A DNA stretch of 64,000 nucleotides. Origin: an uncultured Dorea sp. GTDB taxonomy: Bacteria > Bacillota > Clostridia > Lachnospirales > Lachnospiraceae. The notes below the pieces were generated by a model, which was given only the letters and a program-made list of their open reading frames with translations, was not told the origin of the DNA and did not search any database. This document shows, in pieces, positions 25,584-35,407 of the stretch; the stretch's first letter is position 1; each line of letters starts with the position of its first letter. Location: contig CAJUTH010000002.1 of NCBI GenBank assembly GCA_910589275.1, positions 62,001-126,000 on the forward strand. Direction: 5' to 3'. The position numbers were made by a program, and so were the translations under genes.

Positions 25584-26253
25584 AGTTAAAATGAATGAAT
25601 ATCTGCCGCTCCGGGATGTGGTGTTCCATACGCTCAGGCAGGCGATCTTAAAAGGCGAGTTAAAGCCGGGAGAACGGCTGATGGAGATTCAGCTTGCCAA
25701 AAAGCTGGGGGTAAGCCGTACTCCGATCCGGGAGGCGATCCGCAAGCTGGAGCTTGAGGGATTGGTACTTATGATTCCCAGAAAAGGGGCGGAGGTGGCG
25801 GAGATCACAGAGAAGAACCTGAGAGATGTGCTGGAGGTAAGGGAAGCGCTGGAACAGCTTGCGGTACAGCTTGCCTGTGAACAGATTACGAAGGCTCAGA
25901 TTAGAGAACTTAAGGAGGCGGCGGATAAGTTCCGGGATATTCTGACAAGCGGGAATATAACGGAAATTGCGGAGGCTGATGAACATTTTCATGATTTGAT
26001 CAATCTGGCGACAGGGAATCAAAAGCTGATCCAAATTCTGAACAATCTGCGGGAGCAGATGTACCGCTACCGTGTGGAATATTTGAAAAACGACGCCGTG
26101 TTTCCGCAGCTTTTGGAGGAGCATGAGAGTTTAATCCGTGCAATCGAGAAACGGCAGAAAGACCGGGCGGCTGAGATTTTATGCCGCCATATAGGGAATC
26201 AGGCTGAAGCAATCAGCGGAATAATCCGTACAAAAAACGGCGTGAGAGAATAA
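25564..26253 (+). CDS. GntR-family transcription regulator, FCD type
   Basis: 229 residues with an N-terminal winged helix (LKPGERLMEIQLAKKLGVSR, TPIREAIRKLELEGLV) and an all-helical FCD domain from ~90. The metal/ligand residues of FCD are visible in DEHFHDLI (~140) and in the RHI region near 210. The start overlaps ispE, with AAGGAGAAACATAG at the junction. FCD regulators usually respond to sugar acids or other carboxylates. No metabolic target lies beside it, so its regulon is unknown. Confidence 0.9.
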   Translation: MKEPSFEVKMNEYLPLRDVVFHTLRQAILKGELKPGERLMEIQLAKKLGVSRTPIREAIRKLELEGLVLMIPRKGAEVAEITEKNLRDVLEVREALEQLAVQLACEQITKAQIRELKEAADKFRDILTSGNITEIAEADEHFHDLINLATGNQKLIQILNNLREQMYRYRVEYLKNDAVFPQLLEEHESLIRAIEKRQKDRAAEILCRHIGNQAEAISGIIRTKNGVRE

Positions 26254-26300
26254 TCCGGTCAATGTATGTCCATACTCCTGATGAAAGGAGTGTGTACATA

Positions 26301-26984
26301 GTGAGAATTAGAAACAGATTAGAAAGAAAAGGAAGAGAGAGAGAATATTTTTCCAGAAGGATTCATGGAATCTGTCTGGGGATTTCCATAACTGCCGCAG
26401 CGGTACTTACCGCATGGGTAACCATACAGCGGGGGCTTCTTGTGGAGGCAAGGGAGGAACAGGCGTCTAAGGAGCTTGCGGAGCAGGTGCTTCGGTTTCA
26501 TGTCCTTGCGGACAGTGACAGCGAGAGGGACCAGCAGGTGAAAATTCAGGTGAAAAATGCGGTTATTTCCTATCTTCAGGAGGAACTGGACGGGAAGGAC
26601 GGCCTTGGCGGAACGAAGGAGTTTGTCCGGGAACATTTGACGGACATCACTGAATTGGCACAGCGGACCATCAGGCGGGAGAACAGCAGCGATCCTGTAA
26701 CTGCAGAGCTTGTGATGGATGATTTTCCTAAGAAGACTTATGGGGATGTTACGTTTCCGGCAGGCACCTATGAGGCGTTAAGAATCCGTATCGGAAGCGG
26801 AGAAGGGCATAACTGGTGGTGTTGCCTGTACCCAAATCTATGCTTTACCGATGCGGTTGGAGGAATTGTAGCGCCAGAGGACAAGCAGGAGCTTAAGGGG
26901 GTGCTGGATGAGGATGCTTATGAAATGATAACCTGTACCTCAGATTTTAAAATTAAATGGTTCTTTTTTTCAAAAGAGCAGTAA
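26301..26984 (+). CDS. spoIIR: Stage II sporulation protein R
   Basis: About 227 residues from a GTG at 26301, chosen because AAAGGAG lies 10 bases upstream; an in-frame ATG at 26262 lacks such a site. An N-terminal membrane segment (GICLGISITAAAVLTAWV) is followed by the SpoIIR core: LRFHVLADSDSERDQQVK, NAVISYLQ, and GGEGHNWWC-type GSGEGHNWWCCLYPNLCF near the C-terminus. SpoIIR is made in the forespore and triggers SpoIIGA to activate sigma-E in the mother cell. It is a firm marker of endospore formation. Confidence 0.93.
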   Translation: MRIRNRLERKGREREYFSRRIHGICLGISITAAAVLTAWVTIQRGLLVEAREEQASKELAEQVLRFHVLADSDSERDQQVKIQVKNAVISYLQEELDGKDGLGGTKEFVREHLTDITELAQRTIRRENSSDPVTAELVMDDFPKKTYGDVTFPAGTYEALRIRIGSGEGHNWWCCLYPNLCFTDAVGGIVAPEDKQELKGVLDEDAYEMITCTSDFKIKWFFFSKEQ

Positions 26985-27008
26985 CGAAAGACAAAAGGAG
27001 AAAGATCA

Positions 27009-27716
27009 ATGTATGCGTTTGACAGCAGAATCCGGTACAGCGAGATTGACCGGTGCGAGAGGATCACACTGCCGGGGATTATCAATTATTTTCAGGACTG
27101 CAGTATTTTTCATTCGGAGAGTATTGGATTCGGGGTAAACCGGCTGAAGGAAGAAGGACGGGCATGGGTATTATCCGGCTGGCAGATTGTGGTAGAACGG
27201 TATCCGCGGCTGGGTGAGACTGTAAGGGTATGCACATGGCCCACAGGTTTTAAAGGCGCGCTGGGAGAGCGGAATTTTTTGATGCAGGACGCAGAAGGGA
27301 GGAGAGCCGCCTATGCGAATTCCATCTGGGCTTATATGGATAAGGAAAAGGGAAGGCCAATCAAGCCTTGTGAAGAGGAAATCAAGGGTTATGGTATGGA
27401 GGAACCCCTTGAGATGAACTATGCGCCGAGGAAAATCAGCCTTCCGGGACAGATGGAAGAGGGAGAGGTTTTTCAGGTGCGGAAGTATCATATCGATACC
27501 AACGATCATGTAAATAACTGCCAGTATGTGCAGATGGCGCTGGAGGTGCTTCCAGAAGAAATGGAAGTTTCCCAGGTGCGGGCAGAATATAAGAAATCGG
27601 CGGTATATGGAGATATCATTCTGCCGAAGATTGCAAAAGAAGAGGAGCGTACGGTGATAGAGCTTTGCGATACGGAAGGAAAGCCTTATGCCATCGTGGA
27701 ATTAACAGGAGAATAA
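27009..27716 (+). CDS. Acyl-ACP thioesterase (FatA/FatB family)
   Basis: 235 residues with AAAAGGAGAAAGATCA before the ATG. Two hot-dog folds are expected: the first carries EIDRCERITLPGIINYFQDCS, and the second begins near residue 150 with the catalytic HIDTNDHVNNCQYVQMA. It releases fatty acids from acyl carrier protein. Such bacterial enzymes are common in gut Firmicutes and set the chain length of free fatty acids. It is in one run with the GntR, spoIIR and cvfB genes. Confidence 0.9.
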   Translation: MYAFDSRIRYSEIDRCERITLPGIINYFQDCSIFHSESIGFGVNRLKEEGRAWVLSGWQIVVERYPRLGETVRVCTWPTGFKGALGERNFLMQDAEGRRAAYANSIWAYMDKEKGRPIKPCEEEIKGYGMEEPLEMNYAPRKISLPGQMEEGEVFQVRKYHIDTNDHVNNCQYVQMALEVLPEEMEVSQVRAEYKKSAVYGDIILPKIAKEEERTVIELCDTEGKPYAIVELTGE

Positions 27717-27719
27717 CAG

Positions 27720-28553
27720 ATGAAAATAGAGGAAAATCTGGGAAAAAGATTAAGTTTAATGGTAGTAAAAAAGGTAGAGTTCGGCGTATATCTGGGAACC
27801 GCTGAGGATAAGGTGCTGCTCCCGAAGAAACAGGCGCCTGAGGGAATTGAAGTGGGAGATTCGGTGGAGGTATTTCTATATAAAGATTCTAAGGACCGGG
27901 TGATAGCAACCACGAGAGAACCGCGGCTGATGCTGGGACAGGTAAAAGCGCTGAAGGTTTTGGATACGGGAAAAATCGGGGCGTTTCTTGACTGGGGACT
28001 GGAGAAGGATCTGCTGCTGCCCTTTAAAGAACAGACGGCGAAGGTGAAACCGGGAGACGAATGTCTGGTAAGCCTTTATGTGGACAAAAGCGGCAGGCTC
28101 TGCGCAACTATGAAAGTGTATGAGAAGCTTAGGAAGGATTCACCGTATAAGAAGGACGATAAAGTTCAGGGTATGATCTATGAGATGAGCGATAATTTCG
28201 GTTGGTTTACGGCGGTGGACGATATCTTCTGCGGATTGATCCCAAAGCGTGAAACCTACGGAAACCACAGGGTTGGAGACCGGATCGAAGCAAGGGTTAT
28301 GGGAGTAAAGCCGGATGGGAAGTTAGACCTTAGCTTACGGGAGAAGGCATTTATCCAAATGGATCTGGATGCAGAGCGAATGCTGGAGGATTTAAAGAAG
28401 CGGGGAGGCTTTTATCCATTTACGGACAAAGCAGGATCAGAACTAATCAAACAGGAGACGGGCCTTAGCAGGAATGCTTTTAAGCGGGCTGCGGGACGGC
28501 TTCTGCGTGCGGGTAAGATTACGATTACAGAATCTGAAATACGGATAAAATAG
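27720..28553 (+). CDS. cvfB: CvfB-like S1-domain RNA-binding protein
   Basis: 277 residues, 3 bases after the thioesterase gene. Several S1-type OB domains are seen: VKKVEFGVYLGTAEDKVLLP, then VLDTGKIGAFLDWGLEKDLL near 80, then DNFGWFTAVDDIFCGLIP near 155. A winged-helix domain follows at the C-terminus (ETGLSRNAFKRAAGRLLRAG). This matches S. aureus CvfB and B. subtilis YitL, RNA-binding proteins that affect virulence or growth traits. Confidence 0.9.
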   Translation: MKIEENLGKRLSLMVVKKVEFGVYLGTAEDKVLLPKKQAPEGIEVGDSVEVFLYKDSKDRVIATTREPRLMLGQVKALKVLDTGKIGAFLDWGLEKDLLLPFKEQTAKVKPGDECLVSLYVDKSGRLCATMKVYEKLRKDSPYKKDDKVQGMIYEMSDNFGWFTAVDDIFCGLIPKRETYGNHRVGDRIEARVMGVKPDGKLDLSLREKAFIQMDLDAERMLEDLKKRGGFYPFTDKAGSELIKQETGLSRNAFKRAAGRLLRAGKITITESEIRIK

Positions 28554-28581
28554 CGGTTACATAAGAAAGCAGGGTGCGGTA

Positions 28582-31500
28582 ATGGCATTTGCACATTTAC
28601 ATGTCCATACAGAATATAGTCTGTTGGACGGTTCAAATAAAATAAAAGAATGTATCGCCCGGGTAAAGGAGCTGGGGATGGACAGCGTGGCGATCACAGA
28701 CCATGGCGTGATGTTTGGCGTGATTGATTTCTACCGGGCGGCGAAGGCGGCCGGAATTAAACCGGTTCTTGGAAGCGAGGTCTATGTGGCGCCGGGTTCC
28801 CGGTTTAAGAAGGATCCGGGACAGGGCGGCGAGGACAGGTATTACCATCTGGTCCTGCTGGCTGAGAATGATACGGGCTACCACAATCTGATGAAAATCG
28901 TATCCAGAGGTTTTACGGAAGGATACTACTATAAGCCAAGGGTAGATCTGGAGGTTTTAGAGACCTACCATGAGGGTATTATTGCTTTGAGCGCCTGTCT
29001 GGCCGGCGAGGTCCAGAAGTATGTGTCGAGGGGGCTTTATGAGGAAGGAAAGGAAGCGGCGCTTCGGTATGAGCGGATATTCGGGAAGGGTAATTTCTTT
29101 CTTGAACTTCAGGATCATGGGATTCCCATGCAGCAGACCGTGAATCAGGCGCTGCTTCGCATGAGCGCGGAAACGGGGCTTCCCCTGGCAGCTACCAACG
29201 ACGTGCACTACACCTATGCGGACGACGTGAAGCCTCATGATATTCTGCTCTGCCTGCAGACCGGCAAGAAGCTTGCGGACGAGGACAGGATGCGCTATGA
29301 GGGAGGGCAGTATTACATTAAATCTGAGGAAGAGATGAAGAAGCTTTTTCCTTATGCGTTGGAGGCATTGGAGAATACTCAGAAGATTGCCGACCGGTGC
29401 AATGTGGAGATTGAATTTGGCGTGACGAAGCTCCCCAAATATGACGTGCCGGAGGGAAAGACGTCATGGGAGTATTTGAATGAGCTGTGCTTTGATGGTC
29501 TTGAGGGCCTTTACCATCCGGTAACCGAGGAGCTGAAAAAGCGGCTGTCTTATGAGCTTTCAGTTATTCGGACCATGGGATATGTAGACTATTTTCTGAT
29601 CGTCTGGGATTTTATTAAATATGCAAAGGATCACGGAATTATGGTAGGGCCGGGACGAGGCTCCGCGGCGGGAAGCATCGTGTCGTACTGCCTTGGGATT
29701 ACGACCATTGATCCGATTAGATACCAGCTCCTGTTCGAGCGTTTCCTGAACCCGGAGCGTGTGTCTATGCCGGATATTGACGTGGACTTTGCCCCGGAGG
29801 GCAGGCAGGAGGTTATCGACTATGTGAGCAGGAAATACGGCTCGGACTGTGTGGTACAGATCGTAACCTTTGGTACGCTGGCGGCCAGGGGTGTGATCCG
29901 CGATGTGGGAAGGGTGATGGATCTGCCCTATGCCTTTGTGGATAATATTGCGAAAATGGTTCCTCAGGAGCCAAATATTACGCTGAAAGGCGCTTTGGAT
30001 AAAAATAATGAGCTTCGGAAGCTGTATGAGGAGGACGGGCAGGTTAAAGAGCTGATCGATATGTCAAAACGTCTGGAAGGACTGCCGAGGCATACCTCCA
30101 TGCATGCGGCGGGAGTGGTGATCAGCCAGAAGTCCATTGATGAGTATGTTCCGTTGTCTCTTGGTTCGGACGGTTCTGTGACCACACAGTTTACCATGAC
30201 GACCTTAGAAGAGCTGGGACTTCTAAAAATGGACTTTCTGGGGCTTAGGAACCTGACGGTGATTAAGAGTGCCCAGGAATTGATCAAAAAGAGTACCGGT
30301 AAGGAGATCAATCTGGATGAGATTGATTACAACGATAAGGCGGTGCTGGATTATATAGGTACCGGAAAAACAGACGGCGTGTTCCAGCTTGAGAGCGCCG
30401 GGATGAAGAGCTTTATCAAAGAATTAAAGCCGCAGAGCCTTGAGGATATTATAGCGGGAATCGCTCTGTACCGGCCGGGGCCGATGGATTTTATCCCTCA
30501 GTATATCAAGGGGAAAAATTATCAGGATATGATTACGTATGACTGTCCCCAGCTTGAACCGATCTTAGAGCCCACTTATGGCTGTATTGTCTATCAGGAA
30601 CAGGTTATGCAGATCGTGCGCGACCTTGCCGGGTATACGCTGGGGCGGAGCGATCTGCTGCGCCGCGCCATGTCCAAGAAAAAGGGCGATGTAATGAAGA
30701 AGGAACGGCAGAGCTTTGTGTATGGAAATGAAGCGGAGGGCGTTCCGGGCTGTGTAAATAATGGAATCAGCGAGGCGACGGCCAATAAGATATACGATGA
30801 GATGATTGACTTTGCCAAGTATGCATTCAACAAATCCCACGCGGCGGCATATGCGGTTGTGTCTTACCAGACTGCCTATCTGAAATATTACTATCCGGTT
30901 GAATTTATGGCTGCGCTTATGACTTCCGTGATTGATAATTCCACTAAGGTAGCGGAGTATATTTACAGCACAAGACAGATGGGGATTCAGATCCTGCCGC
31001 CGGATATCAATAAAGGAGAAGGAGATTTCTCTGTGGATAACGGCTGCATCCGGTATGGGCTGGCAGCGATTAAGAGCGTGGGAAGACCGGTGATTCAGGC
31101 AATTGTGGAGGAGCGGAATGCAAGAGGGCCTTATAAGAATCTGAAGGATTTCATAGAGAGGCTTTCTGGAAAAGAAACCAATAAGCGTACGCTGGAGAAC
31201 TTTATCAAAGCGGGAGTATTCGACAGCTTTGGCGGCACAAGGAAACAATTTATGATGATTTACCTGAGGGTGCTGGAGCAGGTCAACCAGGAGCGTAAGT
31301 ATTCCATGACAGGCCAGATGTCATTGTTTGATTTTGTAGATGAAGAGCAAAAGAAGGAATTTGATATCCCGCTTCCGGATGTGGGCGAATACGAGAAAGA
31401 AACCATGTTCGCATTTGAGAAGGAGGTTCTGGGTGTATATCTGTCAGGGCATCCGCTGGAAGACTATGAGGAGAAGTGGAGAAAGAGCATCTCAAAGACT

Positions 31501-32055
31501 ACGCTGGATTTCCAGATTGACGACGAGACCGGCCGGGCAAGGGTCCGGGACGGGGCAAAAGAAACCGTAGGCGGGATGATTATCGAGAAGACCATCAAGT
31601 ATACGAAGACGAATCAGACGATGGCGTTTCTGACGATAGAGGATTTGGCGGGAACGGTGGAGGTTGTGGTATTCCCAAGGGATTATGAACGGAATCAGAG
31701 CTGTCTGAATGAAGACAGCAAGGTGTTTGTACGCGGCAGGGTGTCTGAAGAAGATGACGCCCCCAGCAAGCTGATCTGTGAAAAAATTATCCCTTTCGAT
31801 CAGACGAAGAAAGAACTGTGGATTCAGTTCCCGAATAAGACGGCGTATTTAGCGGAGGAGACTCAGCTTTTTGATATGCTGAAGGAATCAGAGGGAAAAG
31901 ATGCCGTGGTGATTTACTGCCGGGAGGAAAGGGCAGTGAAGCGGCTTCCGGCGGGGAGAAATATCCGGATCGAGCCGGTAATTCTTGGCAGGCTTGCCAA
32001 TTATTACGGAGAGGCGTGCGTAAAGGTAGTAGAAAAACCCATTGAAAACAGGTAA
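28582..32055 (+). CDS. dnaE: DNA polymerase III subunit alpha
   Basis: 1157 residues. The PHP domain leads (FAHLHVHTEYSLLDG). The polymerase palm has GPGRGSAAGSIVSYCLGI and the catalytic PDIDVDF near residue 400. AALMTSV, the tandem helix-hairpin-helix and the OB domain (TMAFLTIEDLAGTVEVVVF, ~1015) follow in the usual DnaE1 order. In Firmicutes DnaE extends primers and PolC does most elongation. GCAGGGTGCGGTA before the ATG is a modest ribosome site. Confidence 0.97.
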   Translation: MAFAHLHVHTEYSLLDGSNKIKECIARVKELGMDSVAITDHGVMFGVIDFYRAAKAAGIKPVLGSEVYVAPGSRFKKDPGQGGEDRYYHLVLLAENDTGYHNLMKIVSRGFTEGYYYKPRVDLEVLETYHEGIIALSACLAGEVQKYVSRGLYEEGKEAALRYERIFGKGNFFLELQDHGIPMQQTVNQALLRMSAETGLPLAATNDVHYTYADDVKPHDILLCLQTGKKLADEDRMRYEGGQYYIKSEEEMKKLFPYALEALENTQKIADRCNVEIEFGVTKLPKYDVPEGKTSWEYLNELCFDGLEGLYHPVTEELKKRLSYELSVIRTMGYVDYFLIVWDFIKYAKDHGIMVGPGRGSAAGSIVSYCLGITTIDPIRYQLLFERFLNPERVSMPDIDVDFAPEGRQEVIDYVSRKYGSDCVVQIVTFGTLAARGVIRDVGRVMDLPYAFVDNIAKMVPQEPNITLKGALDKNNELRKLYEEDGQVKELIDMSKRLEGLPRHTSMHAAGVVISQKSIDEYVPLSLGSDGSVTTQFTMTTLEELGLLKMDFLGLRNLTVIKSAQELIKKSTGKEINLDEIDYNDKAVLDYIGTGKTDGVFQLESAGMKSFIKELKPQSLEDIIAGIALYRPGPMDFIPQYIKGKNYQDMITYDCPQLEPILEPTYGCIVYQEQVMQIVRDLAGYTLGRSDLLRRAMSKKKGDVMKKERQSFVYGNEAEGVPGCVNNGISEATANKIYDEMIDFAKYAFNKSHAAAYAVVSYQTAYLKYYYPVEFMAALMTSVIDNSTKVAEYIYSTRQMGIQILPPDINKGEGDFSVDNGCIRYGLAAIKSVGRPVIQAIVEERNARGPYKNLKDFIERLSGKETNKRTLENFIKAGVFDSFGGTRKQFMMIYLRVLEQVNQERKYSMTGQMSLFDFVDEEQKKEFDIPLPDVGEYEKETMFAFEKEVLGVYLSGHPLEDYEEKWRKSISKTTLDFQIDDETGRARVRDGAKETVGGMIIEKTIKYTKTNQTMAFLTIEDLAGTVEVVVFPRDYERNQSCLNEDSKVFVRGRVSEEDDAPSKLICEKIIPFDQTKKELWIQFPNKTAYLAEETQLFDMLKESEGKDAVVIYCREERAVKRLPAGRNIRIEPVILGRLANYYGEACVKVVEKPIENR

Positions 32056-32116
32056 CACATAGGTTACAATATAGGTTGTGCAGCGCTTAGACGAGGAATT
32101 TAGAGGGGTTAATAGG

Positions 32117-32932
32117 ATGAAGGATTTGAGAAAAGCGCCGATAGGAGTGTTTGACTCCGGCGTGGGAGGTTTGACTGTAGCAAGAGAGATTATGCGGCAG
32201 CTTCCGGATGAGAATATTGTATATTTTGGAGATACCGCCAGACTTCCCTATGGCAGTAAATCAAAGGAGTCTATTATCCGCTTCTCCAGACAGATTATCC
32301 GTTTCTTGAAGACGAGAAATGTGAAGGCGATTGTGATTGCCTGCAATACGGCCACGGCGCAGGCGTTAGAGACGGTAAGACAGGAGTTTGACACGCCGAT
32401 CATCGGAGTGATTGAGCCGGGAGCAAGAGCCGCCCTTCATGAGACAAAGAATAAGAAAATCGGCGTAGTGGGAACAGAAGGGACGATCTGCAGCCAGATG
32501 TATACGAGAGTAATCCATGAGATGGAGCCGGGAGCAGAGGTTTTAGGGAAGGCATGCCCACTGTTTGTTCCTTTGGTGGAGGAAGGATTTACCAGACACC
32601 ATATTACGGAGGAAGTGATCGATATCTATTTGAAAGAGATGAAGGAGTCGGAGGTTGACACGATGATCCTTGGCTGCACCCATTATCCGCTGCTGCGTTC
32701 TGCGATTATGCAGTATATGGGAGAGGGCGTTCGGATTGTGAATCCCGCATACGAGGCGGCCATGGATTTAAAGAAGCTTCTAAAAGAGCGTAATATGAGC
32801 AATGAGAATGAGGAATTTAATAAATATGAGTTTTATGTCAGTGATGCGGCGGAGAAATTCAAACAGTTTGCGAATTCGGTTCTTCCATATAATGTAGAGA
32901 CGATCCGCCAGATAAATATTGAGGAATTCTAA
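32117..32932 (+). CDS. murI: Glutamate racemase
   Basis: About 271 residues from the ATG at 32117 (TAATAGG upstream); an earlier ATG at 32078 adds 13 residues without family match. IGVFDSGVGGLTVA is at the N-terminus. The two catalytic cysteines are in IACNTATA (~75) and LGCTHYPLL (~185). It supplies D-glutamate for peptidoglycan in the cytoplasm. It follows dnaE by 61 bases. Confidence 0.95.
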   Translation: MKDLRKAPIGVFDSGVGGLTVAREIMRQLPDENIVYFGDTARLPYGSKSKESIIRFSRQIIRFLKTRNVKAIVIACNTATAQALETVRQEFDTPIIGVIEPGARAALHETKNKKIGVVGTEGTICSQMYTRVIHEMEPGAEVLGKACPLFVPLVEEGFTRHHITEEVIDIYLKEMKESEVDTMILGCTHYPLLRSAIMQYMGEGVRIVNPAYEAAMDLKKLLKERNMSNENEEFNKYEFYVSDAAEKFKQFANSVLPYNVETIRQINIEEF

Positions 32933-32970
32933 AATATGAAGAAACCGTTCTGTTACAAGGGGAGAGGTCT

Positions 32971-33408
32971 ATGAAGAAAGATGTATTGATTAGTATTGCA
33001 GGTCTTCACTATGGTCTGCCGGGGGATGAGAGAGAGGACGATCCGATAGAGATCATTACGCCGGCGTCTTATTATCAGAAAAACGGAAAGCATTATATCA
33101 TATATGACGAAGTAGCGGAAGGCGTGCCCGGCGCGGTTCGGAATACAGTGAAGATTACTGGAGACACTTCATTTGAAATCAGTAAAAGCGGAGCCGGCAA
33201 TACCCGTATGGTATTTGAAAAGGATAAGATTAATATGACAAGCTATCAGACGCCTTTCGGGGAATTTCTTGTTGGAATCCACACGAAGGATCTGCAGACG
33301 GATATCCGGGAGGATGAGATTGACGTGAATATTTTTTATGCGCTGGATATCAATAACGAACCGTTTTCAGACAGTCAGATAAAAGTGAATGTGAGAGGTA
33401 TTGGATAA
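32971..33408 (+). CDS. DUF1934 family beta-barrel protein (YwiB-like)
   Basis: 145 residues with CAAGGGGAGAGGTCT before the ATG. The body has the DUF1934 pattern: a calycin-like run of strands including PASYYQKNGKHYIIYDE, TVKITGDTSFEISKSG, MTSYQTPFGEFLVGIHT and the final VNIFYALDINNEPFSDSQIK. Homologues such as B. subtilis YwiB have no defined function. It ends a housekeeping run; a bidirectional terminator follows. Confidence 0.88.
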   Translation: MKKDVLISIAGLHYGLPGDEREDDPIEIITPASYYQKNGKHYIIYDEVAEGVPGAVRNTVKITGDTSFEISKSGAGNTRMVFEKDKINMTSYQTPFGEFLVGIHTKDLQTDIREDEIDVNIFYALDINNEPFSDSQIKVNVRGIG

Positions 33409-33445
33409 ACAGGCAACAGGCGTTTATACAAGTATAAAGAAAAAG

Positions 33446-33472
33446 AAAAGATTGCGGGGAACGCAATCTTTT
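33446..33472. terminator. Bidirectional terminator between convergent genes
   Basis: AAAAGATTGCG (33446-33456) pairs with CGCAATCTTTT (33462-33472) around GGGAA. A-rich and T-rich flanks let it act on both strands. Confidence 0.85.
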
Positions 33473-33478
33473 CTGCGG

Positions 33479-33925
33479 TTATTTATTCTTATTTCTGAAT
33501 CTTGCGAAGAAGCCCTTCTTCTTTGGCGGCGTAACCAATGGGCCGCGGATGCCCCGTACTGCGGTAATATAGATGCCGCTCACGGTTGCCTTGACCTCCT
33601 TTTTGACAGGAATCTGGTCAAATATAGCTCCGTCGCACATCAGGGACATGATCTTTGGACCGATCTTGGCCTTTACTACAGGAACCTTTGAACGCCGCAG
33701 GTACTTAGGCGTGTTGTCAACTACAAACTGAGGGAAGCCTGCTTCCTTAAGCTTCATCTTCTTCTTATCAATAATCAGCATGCTGACCTGCTGAGCGGCA
33801 GCCTCAAGCTGTTCCTGCTGTGCATCTTGTTTTTTCTGCATTCTCCGGCCGAGAAAAATCAAGCCGACGAATACGATAAGCAAAATAACTGCTATGACTA
33901 ATAGAACTATTGTAAATGTACTCAC
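33479..33925 (-). CDS. Membrane-anchored protein of unknown function
   Basis: About 148 residues. The GTG at 33925 is chosen because GAGGAGG lies 7 bases before it on the minus strand; a TTG at 33940 would lie inside that site. One N-terminal membrane helix (TIVLLVIAVILLIVFVGLIF) is followed by a short coiled region (KKQDAQQEQLEAAAQQ) and a basic cytoplasmic domain ending KKKGFFARFRNKNK. I recall similar proteins in related clostridia without a function. It is transcribed against its neighbours on both sides. Confidence 0.75.
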   Translation of the reverse strand: MSTFTIVLLVIAVILLIVFVGLIFLGRRMQKKQDAQQEQLEAAAQQVSMLIIDKKKMKLKEAGFPQFVVDNTPKYLRRSKVPVVKAKIGPKIMSLMCDGAIFDQIPVKKEVKATVSGIYITAVRGIRGPLVTPPKKKGFFARFRNKNK

Positions 33926-34050
33926 GTAAATCCTCCTCAAAGTGTATTCTCATCCATGCTGTAAACCGAACAGGCATGGAGCTAAACTGTTATTTATTTT
34001 AACATCGTTTTTATCTCAGCGCAAGAGATTTGAAGTGCAATCATGAAAAT

Positions 34051-34118
34051 CCTGTGAAAAAACTTTTCTTAACTATATGATTGTGATATACTTAAGAACG
34101 TTTCAGGAATTTCACAGG
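34051..34118. promoter_or_regulatory. Inverted repeat pair around a -10-like box, upstream of the foldase-like gene
   Basis: CCTGTGAAA (34051-34059) and TTTCACAGG (34110-34118) are perfect inverted copies 50 bases apart. Between them TATACT (34087-34092) could be a -10 box, without a good -35. The ~290-base gap between the divergent genes holds nothing else I can support. Confidence 0.35.
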
Positions 34119-34215
34119 ATATGATCATGAAATATATCAGCGGCCCCAAACGGGCTGGGAGAAAGGAGAATCATTCTTCTGTCTGAAGCAGGATGAAAGG
34201 ATGACGGAGGTATTT

Positions 34216-35274
34216 ATGAAGAGAAAAGCAGCAGTATTAGTAACAGGTGTATTGGCGGCGTCGATGTTTCTGGCGGGATGTTCTAGTAATAATGCATCCA
34301 ACGAATATGTGTCGGTCGGCGGATACAAAGGCATAGAAGTGGCGGATATTGCAGAACCGGAAGAGGTAAATGATGAAAAGGTGGAGGAATATATTGAGGC
34401 AGTGCTGTCACAATATGCAGCTCCGGAAGAAATCAAGGATGGAAAGGTAAAGTCCGGAGATACCGTTAACATTGATTTTGTCGGGAAAATGGACGGAGAG
34501 GCGTTTGACGGAGGCAGTTCGGAAGGATTTAATCTGGAGATTGGGTCCGGATCCTTTATTCCGGGATTTGAGGATAGCATTATTGGACATAAACCGGGGG
34601 AAACGTTTGACTGGGATGGGAATTTCCCGGATCCATATACGAACAATCCGGATTTATCTGGGAAGGATGTTACCTTTACGATCACTGTGAATTTTATCTG
34701 CGGAGAGACGATAACTCCAAAGCTTACGGATGAGTTTGTTCAGACTGTTTCTGAGGAATCAAAAACGGTGGACGAATATAAGAAAGAGGTTGAAAAACAG
34801 CTTACCGAGAACGGAACTACAGACTTTGATCTGCAGCTTCAAGACGCCGCATGGCAGGCAGTGCTTGAAAAAGCGGAGATCAAAGGATATCCGGACGGAG
34901 AATTGGAAAAAGTGAAAAAGGAGCTGATCGATCCTTATAAGGAAGCAGCAGAGGCTGAGGAAATAGAATTTGAGGATTTTCTGCAGCAATATTATGGAGT
35001 GGATGAGAAGGAATTCGAGAAACAGGCGGAGGATGCCGCTAAGGACAGCATTGAGCAAAGACTGGTATCCGAGGCAATCGCTAACCAAGAGAAGCTGATC
35101 CCCACTGACGCGGAACTAGAAAAAGAATATGAAACTCTCGCAAAGGATTACGGGTACGAAGATGTGGAGAGCATGAAGGAAGCGGCAGGGGACGAAGAGA
35201 TATTAAAAGAGATCGTTATTCTGAACCGGGTTAAGGAATTTTTGGCAGAGAATGCCATTCAGGTAAAAGAATAA
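34216..35274 (+). CDS. Trigger-factor-like FKBP-type peptidyl-prolyl isomerase lipoprotein
   Basis: About 352 residues from the ATG at 34216 (GGAGG upstream). A signal peptide ends in the lipobox MFLAGC, so the protein is lipid-anchored outside the membrane. An FKBP domain covers ~80-160 (GDTVNIDFVGKMDGEAFDGG, LEIGSGSFIPGFEDSIIG). The remainder is the long helical C-terminal arm of trigger factor (TVDEYKKEVEKQL onward). It is essentially an exported trigger factor lacking the ribosome-binding domain. It probably helps fold secreted proteins. Confidence 0.9.
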   Translation: MKRKAAVLVTGVLAASMFLAGCSSNNASNEYVSVGGYKGIEVADIAEPEEVNDEKVEEYIEAVLSQYAAPEEIKDGKVKSGDTVNIDFVGKMDGEAFDGGSSEGFNLEIGSGSFIPGFEDSIIGHKPGETFDWDGNFPDPYTNNPDLSGKDVTFTITVNFICGETITPKLTDEFVQTVSEESKTVDEYKKEVEKQLTENGTTDFDLQLQDAAWQAVLEKAEIKGYPDGELEKVKKELIDPYKEAAEAEEIEFEDFLQQYYGVDEKEFEKQAEDAAKDSIEQRLVSEAIANQEKLIPTDAELEKEYETLAKDYGYEDVESMKEAAGDEEILKEIVILNRVKEFLAENAIQVKE

Positions 35275-35293
35275 AAATATATGAGAGAAAGAC

Positions 35294-35333
35294 GGCAGGT
35301 ACTTGTAGAGAAGAAGTACCTGCCATATTTTTT
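35294..35333 (+). terminator. Intrinsic terminator
   Basis: GGCAGGTACTT (35294-35304) pairs with AAGTACCTGCC (35314-35324), followed by ATATTTTTT. It ends the foldase-like gene. Confidence 0.88.
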
Positions 35334-35343
35334 GAAAAAACTC

Positions 35344-35372
35344 TTGACGAATCGATTTTACAGAGATATAAT
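35344..35372 (+). promoter_or_regulatory. Promoter of the ABC importer operon
   Basis: TTGACG (35344-35349), a 17-base spacer and a perfect TATAAT (35367-35372). The 5' leader would be about 115 nt long. Confidence 0.75.
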
Positions 35373-35407
35373 CAAAAACGTCAAAACACTTTCGCGAGTT
35401 GAAGTGG